Program-made: the position numbers and the translations under genes
Notes under the pieces: model-generated
Seen by the model: the letters and a program-made list of their open reading frames with translations, nothing else
Told to the model about the DNA's origin: nothing
The model's database searches: none
Shown: positions 9,964-21,532 of the stretch, piece after piece
Position numbering within the stretch: the stretch's first letter is position 1
How the letters are laid out: the number at the start of each line of letters is the position of its first letter
Source: Phragmites australis
Taxonomy: Eukaryota > Streptophyta > Magnoliopsida > Poales > Poaceae
Length of the DNA: 64,000 bases
Assembly: GCF_958298935.1 (NCBI RefSeq)
Contig: NC_084923.1
Span: forward strand, 33,696,501 to 33,760,500
Direction: 5' to 3'

Positions 9964-11508
9964 TGTCGGAGGATTAACTCCTGTCGCAGGGATCCCGAGA
10001 GACCCCTTTTTAGAGATTCGGCCGGGGGGATGATCCTGAATAAGTTCGTCGGAGAAATAAATGGAGGTGGAAGTAAATGCAACGGCCGGTGGTGGGGGAT
10101 GATCGACCTAGTGCAAAGGGAAGTAAATGCACCGGAGTTTAGACAGGTTCGGGCCGCACGGAGGCGTAATACCCTACTCCTATATGGATGCAATAACTGT
10201 CCTGAGGGAGATCCCTCAAGGATGTAGCTGGTTACAAGAATATTGTGTCTAACTAAGAGCTTGAGGCCCCTTGTTCTTGGGCAGGGACTACGGTTTTGTT
10301 CTGGGTGCTTCTGTGCTCGATGCTTATGGTCTCTTCTTCGCTGGTCACGGCACGGTTGACCGCTTGGGCTTTTTTTGATCGATTGCCTATTCTCTTCTGT
10401 GTGCCGACTCTTTTATGCACTCACCGGCTGCGACATGCCCCGAACGGGAAGGAGGGGGCACAAGTTCCAAGACGCCATGACTGGGAAAGGCGTCATCATT
10501 TCCTCTGGACGAAGTGACCGGGGAGGTGGAAAACGCGGCGCACGCCCGATCACTTGTCACCATAAACGCCCTGGCAACGGGTGCCGTTGAGAGGGCCCAC
10601 CGGGCAGCCACAGAACTACCCGGCGTGCCCGCCCTGTCTTGTTCCTCTGCCCCGGCAGGGCGGCAGGCGGAATGCCTTGATCCTGGCGATGTTATCCCGA
10701 GACACACCGGATGATACGGGACGGGACCCATGCAATTAATAGCCCGATGCCTCTCTGCCAAAACGTGGCAGGAACTGACACTGCGGCGGGAGCAGTTGGG
10801 AATGTCAGGCCGTGCATGCTCATTAAATGCAGCCTCAGGCCTCTAACTGATTGACACCTCATTGGCGGGCCCCTCGGGGGCCTTTCTGGGTCGTCAGGGC
10901 ACCGAGCGCTCGGGGGTACTGTTCACCTCCCCGAGCACTCTCTCCCGAGAATGCTTATCCTTGCCCTCGGGGCACGGGGTGCTCGGGGGCACTGGTTACC
11001 TCTCCGAGGACTCTCTCCCGAGCACTCACGCACGAACCTTCGGGGAACCGAGTGCTTGGGGGTTGCCACGAGCAACCCTGAGCACTCTCTCCCGAGCACT
11101 TTTGCACAGACCTTTCGGGGAACCGAGAGCCCGGGGGCTGCCACGCGCAGCCCCGAGCACTCTCTCCCGAGCATTCTCACACTAGCCCTCGGGAACCATG
11201 CGCTCGGGGACTGCTGCGCGTAGTCCCTGAGCATTCTCTCCCGGAACTTAGCTCATCTGATCGCCGGGGGACTAGGGTGCTCGAGGGTGACCGGGCACCT
11301 CCCCGAGCACTTTCTTCCCGGTACTTAGACTCTGCGGGTCATCGGGGAACTAGGGTGCTCGGGGACCAGGGACTGTGGCCCCAAGCACCTTCTCCCGGAA
11401 CTTAATCTTTCCTCACCTCGCAGGAAGGACCTCGCGGGGTGGTGACACGCGGCGGACGGCTGGCCTGGCCTCGGGACTCAGGGACCCCCGGTTCCTGATA
11501 CACCGACA
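9964..11508 (-). repeat. 5' LTR of element A
   Basis: On the minus strand this starts TGTCGGTGTATCAGGAACC at 11508 and ends CCTCCGACA at 9964, an inverted TGTCGG...CCGACA pair. The opening is typical of gypsy LTRs in grasses. It is 1545 bp long and abuts the primer-binding site. A minisatellite fills its first part. A TATA-like CATAAAAG lies near 10409-10418 on the minus strand, a plausible promoter in the LTR. The partner LTR is outside the window. Confidence 0.85.
10925..11405 (-). repeat. 75-bp minisatellite in the LTR
   Basis: The core CCGAGCACTCTCTCCCG recurs on the plus strand at about 10931, 11004, 11077, 11153, 11226, 11303 and 11381, giving spacings of 73, 73, 76, 73, 77 and 78 bp. 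Each unit also carries a ctcgggg stretch. The array lies in the upstream part of the LTR relative to its own transcription, where enhancer repeats are common. Confidence 0.85.
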
Positions 11509-11513
11509 GGCCC

Positions 11514-11756
11514 AGACTTAGGGAGACCGAAGCTTCGGAGACCGAGGCTTCGGGAGGCCGTGTTTTTGGAAGGCTTCGGGAGGTCGAACCGGCGAAGCCA
11601 AGGGAGGGCTTTGTAGGCGCGAAGGTGTACCGTGAAAGGATCTGATGATGTCGGAGATAGAGCTTTTAACAGAGGGTTTGGAGATCAAGGCTCCGGCGAG
11701 ACCAAGATGGTGATCTTTGATCGTTTTCCTCAGGCTGGTTTATTTTTCCCCCAACA
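11514..11756 (-). repeat. Fragment of another LTR
   Basis: The segment ends in CCCCCAACA on the plus strand (TGTTGGGGG on the minus strand), a common start for gypsy LTRs in grasses. It contains repeated gaagcttcggg-type words. Element A appears to have inserted into it, which would explain why only one end is visible. The partner end is not in the window. Confidence 0.4.
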
Positions 11757-12193
11757 GATCCTATGCTAAAGAGAGTTTTCAAATGCCAAGTTCAATTTTT
11801 TCCCCGTGTAAAGTCCTATTTGAGATGAATTTTCTGAATCCCTAAATTGGAAGCACCATGCAATCGCTATGAAGATGGTTGGCCATTGCTGTGCATCTCC
11901 CCGCACCGCTGGAGGAACTCCATTGGTTATAACAATATTTTGGTCAACCGATTGAGTTGCATTGAAGCCTAGGTCGGTCTAAACATTAGATGCATAAGTA
12001 CATTTGGACAACATATGTGTAACCATTTTGAAGGGACAAGCAATCTCGAGTTTTCAGACGTCTAGCCATACAAAAATCTTACATTTCTTGGGTGGTAAGA
12101 TCGTCCATGTTGCTAAGTTCACTGGGCATTCCTGTCCTCCATAGGAAAGGGTGCCATACCGCAACTTGTACTTTTACATTAATAATTTAGTAG
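11757..12193. other. Unassigned sequence
   Basis: This AT-rich stretch of about 440 bp lies between the LTR fragment and the Copia element. I see no open frame, no repeat and no terminal signal. Confidence 0.5.
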
Positions 12194-12198
12194 GATGC

Positions 12199-13984
12199 TG
12201 TAGCGAAAATGATCTTATTAGGTTATGATTGTGATTTTGATGATTAATGACAATATAGTCAATGAGACTAATATGTTTGTAAAGAATATATATTAGTAGG
12301 TCTCATGGATGTAATACATGAAGAAGTCACTGCAGCAGTGACAAAGTTGGACTGAATTGGAGAAGTCACAGGAAGCTTTGCCTCACCAGATAGTTCGGTG
12401 CTCTGGGTGTTGAACTCACCGGTTTATATTTGTCAAATGGGAGAGAGGCTTGAAGAGCTCACTGGAAGGTCCGGCGTTTGATCAGAGTGTTCACCGGAAC
12501 AATTTTACTAGAGAAGGTGTTGTGTTGAAGAATATGCCTCACCGTATAGTCTGGTGATCAGTGGGAGTTGCACCAGAGCATTTTCAGAGAAAAGAAGAGA
12601 AGGCTCAACCCACCAGATGGTCCGGTGTTGAGAAGGATGAATGCATCGGAGCATTATTACTAGAGAAGAATGCAGCCGCTGAAGATCGAAGGTTCAACCA
12701 ATCGGATGGTCCGGTGCGAATGGAATGAACACTGGACAATACACCAGACAATAAACAAACACCGGACAATACACCAGACAATAAACAGTGCAAAGAAGCA
12801 GAACAAATTTCAAGACAATGGATGGTCCAGTGATAAAGGCTGTGTAACACCGGAACATTATTTATAGAGAGGGTTGCATTGACTCGATTGGCTAAAGTCA
12901 ACTCACTGGATAGTTCGATGATAAAGTGATGTACACCGGGTGCATACACCGGAGCGATTTACACAGATAAGAAAGAAAGGCTCGGATGGCTCAGGATAAC
13001 TCACCGGATAGTTCGGTGATAGAGATGAAGTATATACCGGTGTGTCCAGTCTTTACATAGGCTTGAATGGGGTTCCAACGGCTAATTTATGAGAGTTGTA
13101 CTCACCGGATGATCCGGTTTTGGTACTATTATTCTCATCAGATTATCTGGTGTTAACAACTTTTCAGAGCCATTGGGTTAACGGCTAATGCGTGGGTTTG
13201 AGGTTATAAATACCCCTTCACTCAGTCATTCGAAGGTGTGGCGTGCTGCTGGAGTCCAGAGAAGTTCATGTACATGAGAAGACATCCAAGCCACAAAAGT
13301 GATCATTCAAGACGATTAAGCACACCATTAGAGAATGCTTAGTGCTTATAGGTCTAGAGAGAGTGTTGCTATGTGATTGCTACCTAGATAGTGGATCAAG
13401 GAGTGATTCAACCTTGTACCAAGTGGTACACTAGTACCTTGGAGTCTTGGTGACTCACCGGCAAGCTTGTTGACCCTCTGACTTGGTGTGGAGCTGCGGC
13501 AAGGCGATTGTACGGGGACACAGAGACCCTTGCCTTGGTGGCTCAAGCTCTGAAGTGATCACGGCGGTAAGGAATCGGAAGAGAGGCTAGTGGTGAGACC
13601 TTGTCTTGGTGGCTCATCCGGGTGGAGGCCTTGTCTTTGTGACTTGGTGGCTCAAGAGCTGTGACCGGGTGCCAACCAGAAGCATATCCTTTGTCGAGCT
13701 TCAACGTGGTCTAGGGGTGGTATTCATACCATCGATACCACGGAAAAAAATCCCTTGTGCCTAGTTTGCTCTCTATACCTTATTTACGTTTCTGTATTTA
13801 CATTCTTACAATTTATCTTCCTTGATAGGTTGCAAGTGCTTTGATCGGTAGAGTAGACACACTAGATAAATCTAGAACATATTTAGATAGAAATTGATAT
13901 AGGTTTATCTTGTGTGGTTTTTGGAGCCAAAATAGTTCCAAGTGTCCTAATTCATCCCCCTCTAGTACGTCACCGATCTCTTCA
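12199..13984 (+). repeat. 5' LTR of the Copia element
   Basis: The LTR starts TGTAGCGAAAAT and ends CTTCA, directly before the primer-binding site. It is 1786 bp long. It carries many short imperfect palindromes of the type CACCGGA...TCCGGTG and a TATA box, TATAAATA, at 13205-13212. It has a tandem duplication of about 28 bp near 12730-12786 that the 3' LTR lacks. Confidence 0.88.
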
Positions 13985-13985
13985 A

Positions 13986-13999
13986 TTGGTATCAGAGCT
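13986..13999 (+). promoter_or_regulatory. Primer-binding site of the Copia element
   Basis: TTGGTATCAGAGC follows the LTR after one or two bases. It is the standard Copia primer-binding site, complementary to the 3' end of the initiator methionine tRNA. Confidence 0.9.
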
Positions 14000-14202
14000 A
14001 GGGCTCACATCTAGCTCTACAATTTGCATTAGAGCTTCACACCATTCACAAGGTTTCGCCAATTCTAGTGGCATTTGAGCCTTAGTATCATTGTGATTGG
14101 TTAGGCTTCACCGCCTAGTGAGTTGTGATGTTCAGGATTGGGATAAATTCTCATAATGCTCCACTTTTTGATTGTACAAACTTCTTCTAGTAGAAAATTC
14201 TA

Positions 14203-15990
14203 ATGACTTGTTATTTGCAAACTCGAGGGTTGGATGTTTGCAAAGTCACTGAGGATGGGATGAGACCTCGTATCACCAACAAGGAGAGGCAATTAGATGC
14301 ATTGGCCAAGAGTATCCTTTTATCATTTATATATGTTGATGCATTTAATTTTGTTTATTCTCTCACCAATGAATATGATATTTGGATTAGTCTCATTGAA
14401 ATACATGAAGGCACAAAGGATGTGCACAATAAGAAATATAATGTGCTTGTTACTAAGCTTAGTGGCATCAAGCAACTACCACATGGAAGTGCTAATAATA
14501 TGTACTCACGTTTGAACATTCTTATTAATGAGATCAATGGGTTAGGTTTGATGCCAATTGAAGATGATCAAATGGTGAGAAGAATATTTCAAGCTCTTCT
14601 TCCGAAGTACAAGTTCATAGTCTCCATCATCTACGACAACAATGACATCAAGAAGATAACTCCAAGTCAAGTGCTCGGCAAGATCACCGCCTATGAGATG
14701 ACTATGAACATGAGGGTGGAAGCTTCTTTCTCATCCGACACTAATAACATTGCTCTCACAAGCAAGCAAGCTCAATACCAACACATGAAGGCAAGGATGA
14801 GGAGACAAGAGTAAGAGTCAATCTCAAGCGAAGATGATGGTGATCAAGATGAAGAGAGCGATGAAGAGGATGATTAAAGCACATCAAGTGATGAAGAAAT
14901 TTATCATAAGATTGCCAAGCTCTTCTCAAAATTAGAAAAAAATATGAAGATGATCAATGCCAAGGTTGATCATTCTATCTCCATTGAAGACTTGGTCAAC
15001 ATAATTGATCACATCAAGAAGGAAAAGAAGACCAAGATTAAGAAGAGGGAGACAAGGAGAAGAGCCAAGGCACTTGCAAGCATAGGGAGATGGGTGAGCG
15101 ACGATGAAGAGACAAGCTCAAGTGATGAAAGCTTCATTATCCTTCCCTCCAAGAAAAGTTCTTCCTAAGGTCGTCATGACGCAAGTCATCTCACAAGTGC
15201 CTTATGGCCAAGGTATGGATAGCTATGTAAGTGATGATGAATTCGATGAGGATTCTCCTTCCTATGATGAACTTCTTCATTTGATCAATGAGCAACAAAT
15301 GATCCTTAAGAAATAATCTAAAGAGCTTAAGAAATTCAATGCACTTAATGATATTCATGCTACCTTTGTTACTTATTATGAACAATTATTGTGCAAGTAC
15401 AATTTTCTAAACAAGGAGCATGATGAGTTTAAAGTTAAATTTGAGTGCATTAAATCTCAAACTAAGGTCGCTTTGAAGCAATCTGCCTCTCTATTTAATT
15501 TCAATCCTAAGGTAGATGCTTTCACTTCTTACAATGATTTAATTGATATATTATGCTCACCCCTTTGCATTGAGAAATGCATTAAGAATGTTTTTGTAGA
15601 ACCATCTAATGACCTCATTGCGCAAGAAAATGATGACCTCAAACAAGAAGTCGAAAAGCTCAAGAAGGACTTGGCAAGACTAAAGGGCAAGAATCATATC
15701 CAACCTCCTCAAGATAACCGTGCAACTATGGTAAAGAAGCTTACAGAGGGATCAACCACGACATGCTTCAAATGCCATCAAGAAGGCCACAAGTCCTTCC
15801 AATGCAAGTAAGCCAAGAAGGAGACCAAGGAGAAGAAGAAAATGGTGAAGCTCTCCAACAAGACCTTCAACCTCTACACTAAGTCCAACTATAAGATCAA
15901 GATCAAGAACAACCACTACAAGCTCAAGAAGAATGACAACGGTAAGGTGGTTGCACACATGGTTAGGAGAAAAGGATCGGAGGTGGAACC
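14203..15990 (+). pseudogene. Degraded Copia gag
   Basis: The frame starts with a Copia gag domain (residues such as TNEYDIWISLIEIHEGTKDV, KLSGIKQLPHGSANNMYSRL and FQALLPKYKFIVS). It continues through an acidic, coiled-coil-prone stretch (EVEKLKKDLARLKGKN) to a classic CCHC zinc knuckle, CFKCHQEGHKSFQC, near 15764-15805. Stops at 14812 and 15166 and frame changes around 15100-15390 break it. After the knuckle, a lysine-rich tail runs on to about 16060 and then fades out without reaching any pol motif. The gag would form the particle, but this copy cannot make a full-length one. Confidence 0.85.
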
Positions 15991-16059
15991 AACCCATTTA
16001 GGTGCCTAAGGAAGTCATCACCAACATAAAGGGGGGCCAATTGGTCTGGGTTCCAAAGA

Positions 16060-17305
16060 AGACTTAAAGCCTGAAGCGGCTATGGGGATTTGGAGACTTG
16101 GCTCACAAGATGATGTAAAGGTTCAAGCAAAAAAGCCAAGTATACAAGATGGGTGCATTGATGAAGAGTATGATCATCACATATCCAAATCTCCTTCTAA
16201 AGGTAAAAGAAGTAATAGAGCTAGATACAAAATCTTTTAATTATTGTAGCTCATTTGCATTGTCTAGGATTGCATATGCTTATTTCAATCTATTGCAATG
16301 CCTAGTATAGGTTTTAATATGGTAAGTTGCTAGTGTTTATCTCTAACCCATGAGCAACCTACATGGTTTATTAGTTGTATGTTCTTTTCATGACACTAGA
16401 TTTTATATTTGGTATCTTTTATGTGCTATGATCCAATGTATATAATAAATCCCCATTGTTATCAATAATAAGTGCATATATATTTGACAAATATTCAACA
16501 CTTGTATGCACACATTTAGGAGGAGTATATCCTATAATTTGTGATTTTGAGACTAACATGTTTTTTAGTGATATCTTTTGTAGTCTTATGGAGCAATCAA
16601 TATGTCTCCGGTGGTATGCAATGCTTAAATGCTTCAATTGGTATCATTATCAAATATTTTATTTATTTCAGCTACCTCCATGTATAATATAGCTTAAACT
16701 TCCTATCTTGATATATTGTCTAGTTGTGAATATTTTTTTTTCTCATTATATGTATGCACACATATAGGGGGACTTTAGATTATATTATGTGAGTTTCATA
16801 AATTATGATCCAGGTGCTTTCATAGCTTACAATTAGTATCATTCTTTTGTAGTGATATCTATACAATTGGTATCCTTTTATCGGATCATGATTTGTGAAG
16901 CTCTCTTCCATGTGCTCTAATGTCTTTTCCTTGAGTTCAACATGTGTGTATAGTCCTATTTGGGAGATTGTTAACAAAGGGGGAGAAGTTTGATGACCAA
17001 AGCAAGATGAAAGAAAGATGAACAATGCGAGGAGATTGTAGCAATAAGCAAGATATCTAGGAATGCAAAAGTTGACAAAAGGGGAGAAGAAAAGATGCTA
17101 GGCGCCTAGATTGACAAAAAAGAAGCTTTTGCATAGGTCGTTCAAGGGAGATAGTTGTAATGAAGAAAAAGAGAGTCACAACAAAGGGGGACTAAGTGGT
17201 AAGAACATACATCCAAGTAATGTGGTAAGACTTTGTGCTCACTTATGATCTTTATATTTGGTATAATTTATTATTTGCCACTTGCTTTGGTTGTGTTGTC
17301 ATCAA
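16060..17305 (+). other. Non-coding 3' internal region of the Copia element
   Basis: This AT-rich region stands where pol would be. No protease, integrase or polymerase motif is seen in any frame. Two copies of a motif like tgtatgcacacat followed by a purine-rich stretch occur near 16503 and 16750. Confidence 0.7.
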
Positions 17306-17311
17306 TCATCA

Positions 17312-17322
17312 AAAAGGGGAGA
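17312..17322 (+). promoter_or_regulatory. Polypurine tract of the Copia element
   Basis: AAAAGGGGAGA lies one base before the 3' LTR and is where plus-strand DNA synthesis would be primed. Confidence 0.75.
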
Positions 17323-17323
17323 T

Positions 17324-19082
17324 TATAGTGAAAATGGCCCAATTAGGTCATGATTGTGATTTTGGTGATTAATAACAACATAGTCAATGGAACTAACATG
17401 TTTATCAAGAATATATGTTAGTAGGTCTCATGGATGCAATACATCAAGAAGCCACTACATCCGGGACAAAGTTGGACTGAATTGGAGAAGTCCCAGGAAG
17501 ATTTTTCTCTCCGGATGGTCCAGTGCTCTGGGTGTTGAACTCACCGGAGTATATTTGTCAAATGGGAGAGAGGCCTGAAGACCTCACTAGAAGGTCCGGT
17601 GTTTGAGCAGAGTGCTCACCAGAGCAATTCTTCCAGAGAAGGTGTTGTACTGAAGAATATGCCTCACCGTATAGTCCAGTGATCAGTGGAAGTTGCACCA
17701 AAGCATTTCCAGAGAAAAGAAGAGAATGCTCAACCCACCGGATGGTTCGGTGTTGAGAAGGATGAATGCACTAGAGCATTATTATCAGAGAAGGATGCAG
17801 TCGCTGAAGATCGAAGGTTCAACCCATCGGATGGTCCGGTGCGAATAGAATGAACACGAGACAATGAACAGTACAAAAAAGTAGAACAAAGTTCAAGGCA
17901 ACAGATGGTCTGGTGATGAAGGCTATGTAACATCGGAGCATTATTTATAGAGAGAGTTGCATTGGCTCGGTTGGCTAAAGTCAACTCACCAGATAGTTCG
18001 GTGATGAAGTGATGTGCACCGGATGCATACACCAGAGCAATTTATACAGAGAAGAAGGAAAAGGCTCGGATGGCTCAGGATAACTCATCGGATAGTTCGG
18101 TGATGGAGATGGAGTATACACCGATGTGTCCGATGTTCACAGAGGCTTGAGTGGGATTCCAACAGCTAGTTTGTTAGAGTGTACTCACCGGATGATCGGT
18201 GTTAGTACTATTGTTCTCACGGGATCATCTGATGTTAACAACTTTTCAGAGTTGTTGGGTTAACGGCTAGTGCGTAGGTTTGAGGCTATAAATACCCCTC
18301 CACTCAGTCATTTGAAGGCATGGCGTGATGCTGGAGTCCAGAGAAGTTCATGTACACCTGAGAAGATATCCAAGCCACCAAAGTGCTTAAAGTGATCATT
18401 CAAGGCGATTAAGCATACCATTAGAGAGTGATTAGTGCTTATAGGCCTAGAGAGATTGTTGCCGGGTGATTGCTGCCTAGAGAGTGGATCAAAGAGTGAT
18501 CCAACCTTATACCAAATGGTATGTCAACACCTTGGAGTCATGGTGACTCACCAGCAAGCGTATCGACTCTTCGACTTGGTGTGGAGCAGCGTAAGGCGAT
18601 TGTGCGGGGACGCGGAGACCCTTGTCTTGGTGGCTCAAGCTCCGAAGTAATCATGGAGGCAAGAAAACAGAAGAGAGGCTAGTGGTGAGACTTTACCTTG
18701 GTGGCTTGGTGGCTCATCTGGGTGGATGCCTTATCTTTGTGACTTGGTGTCTCAAGGGCCATGATCAGGTATCGACCGGGAGTATATCCTTTATGGAGCT
18801 TCAACGTGGACTAGGGGTGGCATTCATGCCATCGATACCATGGAAAAAATCCCTTGTGCCGAGTTTGCTCTCTCTACCTTATTTAAGTTTCCGCATTTAT
18901 ATTCTTGCAATTTACCTTGTTAGATAGGTTGCAAGTACTTTGATCGGTAGAGTAGACACACTAGATAATCCTAGAGCATATTTAGATAGAAATTGATATA
19001 AGTTTATTTTGTGTTGTTTTGGAGCCAAAATAGTTCTAAGTGTCTAATTCACCGCCCTCTTAGGACGTCACCGATCCCTTCA
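17324..19082 (+). repeat. 3' LTR of the Copia element
   Basis: This starts TATAGTGAAAAT, a mutated form of the 5' LTR start TGTAGCG, and ends CCCTTCA. It is 1759 bp long. The TATA box TATAAATA is kept at 18287-18294. It aligns with the 5' LTR throughout and lacks the 28-bp duplication near its position 530. Confidence 0.87.
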
Positions 19083-19087
19083 GATGC

Positions 19088-19589
19088 TCATGTACATATG
19101 GTTTTCTGGAGCTGTCTGTGAAAATATTATCACAGATGGCTCCAAATTAGACCCATTTGAAAAAATGACGAGGAGCAGCTCTAAGGTGGTGGCATGCTTT
19201 AATACAGAATATAGATGACTACAAACAAGAACTGCTTGTATTATTAGTACATACGGCTCGTAATTGGAGTTGCCTGTACTAAAATCAATAGTGAATATAA
19301 CTCTAAATAGGAACTATCTGTATTAATAGTATAAGCAACTTATTTTTGGAACCATCTATACTACCAACAATATTATAGACAACTCTAGTTCAAGTCGCTT
19401 GAAATAATATCGTGCCCATCTGATCCTTCGTGTTTCAATATTATAGACGGCACGTCATTGGAGCCGTATGTACAATTAATAGTACAGACGGTTTGTCATT
19501 GGTGCCGTATGTACAATTATGGTACTGAGTAGCGGATCGTTAGGTGTCTCTTCATGTTTTGCACCTTTGAACTCCCTCCACTACAGTCC
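19088..19589. repeat. Array of inverted ACAGACGG/CCGTCTGT motifs, CACTA-like
   Basis: Short motifs related to ACAGACGG and its reverse complement occur in both orientations, for example near 19105, 19127, 19248-19281, 19442-19475 and 19484-19520, often separated by cattggagc. Dense inverted short motifs of this kind are typical of subterminal regions of CACTA transposons in grasses. No CACTA terminus and no transposase are visible, so this is a fragment at best. Confidence 0.4.
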
Positions 19590-21532
19590 CTTCACATAAT
19601 ACCAAATATTCAAAAAAAAAAAGAAGAAGAATGTGCTGATCATATGAAACAAATAGTTGACTTTTAAATCATTACTCAAATGAACGATCGGAGACCACAA
19701 CCATGGAGATCTTGTTGAGATGAATCCATTTTGCTATTTAAACGTCCGTTTTGAAGACCTGATGACCCCATAGAGAGCCTAATAAGCCTAGACTATTGAA
19801 ATATTTTAAAAAAGAAAGGAAGGGGATAAAGTCATGAATGGATCGGTCAACACCCTAATCCATCTAGACTCCTCTTGACCAACCGAGTCATCTCAGTCCC
19901 GACTCCACATCACCGCCACCCCTGTCGCCTCTCCATTGGCCCGCCACCGCCACCGTGCTGCGTTTCCCTGTTGTGCCACACCTCCCCTCCCCACCTCGCT
20001 GTTGCCTTCCCACCACGTCGTCGCTCAAGCCTTCGCACCGCCTCGACCTGCAGCACCACTACCGCCACAGCTAGCTGCGCTGCATCGCTATGCCACTGCC
20101 CTAACCATGCCATCAGCCACTGTTCTAGTCGACGTGCCGCCGCCTCCTACACTGTCGCCGGCTGCCCCTCCTCATACTGGCCGTTGTGCCACCTCTCTCC
20201 TTCTCTCTCTCTCTCTATGTGTGCTAACCGAGAGACAAAAAGACACCAAAAGGGGCAAGAACTAGGGAAGAGAAGAGAAGAAAGGAAAGAGGAAAGGAAC
20301 GAAAGAAAGAAAGAAAGGAGAAAGAAGAAAAAGGAAAGGGAAGGAGGAATGAGGAGGAGAAGGGAAGAAAAGGGGAAAGTTAGAAATATTCACGATTTCC
20401 TCAGACTCCTCATCAATTCTTTGAAGGTGATTCCTAAGTAATCCCGAGACGCTTGGGATTGAGTCAAGTCAATCAATTCTCATTGGATATGTGATCAATA
20501 ATCCAATTCCCTTACAGTAGCCATTGGTGAGATGAGGATGTGACATCCGAAGTGATATGTTTTTTCCTTTTAATTGAGCAAGGTCTAGTTGGTATGAGGA
20601 ATCTCATTTGACCTTGAGGTGGAGGTGTCACATCACTTCATGCTGTATGAGTATTTTCTATTTGGCATACTTTTGAAGTAATGCCATGTATACAACATTT
20701 TCGAGAGTAGGAAAAGCACTTTTATACTATATGTGTTTTTTATATGTTTTAGTACTAAAAATATACTTGTGCATGTGGTAGTACTTCTGACGTGCCTAAG
20801 TGAGGTTTCTTTGCCGCCTTCGGTAAAAGTCATGTAACATAGGGGTGTATTTCAGTACTATGTTTATATTCATATCTTACTTCTTTTGCAAATAAATTAA
20901 AGTATTTGGCATTTTCTAATTTATTCAAATCATGGATGATATTACATTTTGACAAATTAAATCCATGCAATTTTATTGATTTTGATTATGTCGTTGGTGT
21001 CATGAACTAGTAGTGGTGTTAATCATCATGAGACAACAAAAGAAAAATTAAGAACTGATGTCAATTCACATACATACAATAGCACTTGTGCATTGCAATA
21101 AAGGCTGGTCACTACCATCATGCCGTGATTCATACTAATACATAGAGTTGCATGAGAGGCTGCCATTGTCCAGCAAAAAACTCTCAAATGGAGTTGCACC
21201 ATGGTATTCATACATTTATATAATTTTTGAAGAAAACATAATCTTGGAGAACTTAATGCCATGATATATGAGAGATTGTGTCAGAGATTGTTGTTGTGTT
21301 GAGTTGACGGATATTATGTCATGTGAAAGAATACTCCTTTTAAATCCGTATGTCTTGGCTTTTCTTTGTGAGTAAATTGTTATTTCTAAAGCATACTCTT
21401 TATCTAGGTGAGATATGCTTATATTCATAGCTGTTACTTGTTGAGCTTGTCTCACCCCTATTAATTCTCTTACATGTACGCTTAGGCTGTTGACATGCAT
21501 ACGGGACATGGGACTTAGTAGCTGAACGCACT

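Larger units (their letters stand above)
1..11508 (-). mobile_element. Ty3/gypsy retrotransposon A, Tat-like, left end cut off
   Basis: Read on the minus strand the order is LTR (9964-11508), primer-binding site, gag (8201-9898), protease, reverse transcriptase, RNase H, a second RNase H and integrase (to 275). The extra RNase H between the first RNase H and integrase, and a protease motif DGG in place of DTG, are marks of the Tat group of Ty3/gypsy elements. Its gag and pol are separated by an inserted solo LTR at 4529-8135. Pol has several frameshifts and at least one stop, so the copy is not autonomous. The 3' LTR lies off the left edge, so its target duplication cannot be tested. Confidence 0.9.
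12199..19082 (+). mobile_element. Copia-type element with gag but no pol
   Basis: A pair of long direct repeats (12199-13984 and 17324-19082) encloses a 3.3-kb internal region. The element has a Copia-style primer-binding site, a gag, and a polypurine tract just before the 3' LTR. A perfect 5-bp duplication, gatgc, flanks it at 12194-12198 and 19083-19087. The internal region holds no protease, integrase or reverse transcriptase, so it must have moved with enzymes supplied in trans. LTR features and the gag with a CCHC knuckle fit the SIRE lineage (the group of maize Opie and Ji). By eye the LTRs differ at about one site in ten, so the insertion is old. Confidence 0.88.

Noticed and set aside
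8984..10033. A 349-codon plus-strand frame
   Set aside because: It is antisense to the clear gag of element A and runs into its LTR. Its composition follows from the gag codons.
10925..11405. CRISPR-like regular spacing
   Set aside because: The units are longer tandem repeats with similar spacers inside an LTR of a plant genome, not unique spacers between identical repeats.
13986..13999. tRNA gene because of the tRNA-like sequence
   Set aside because: It is only the short primer-binding site complementary to a tRNA 3' end. No cloverleaf is present.
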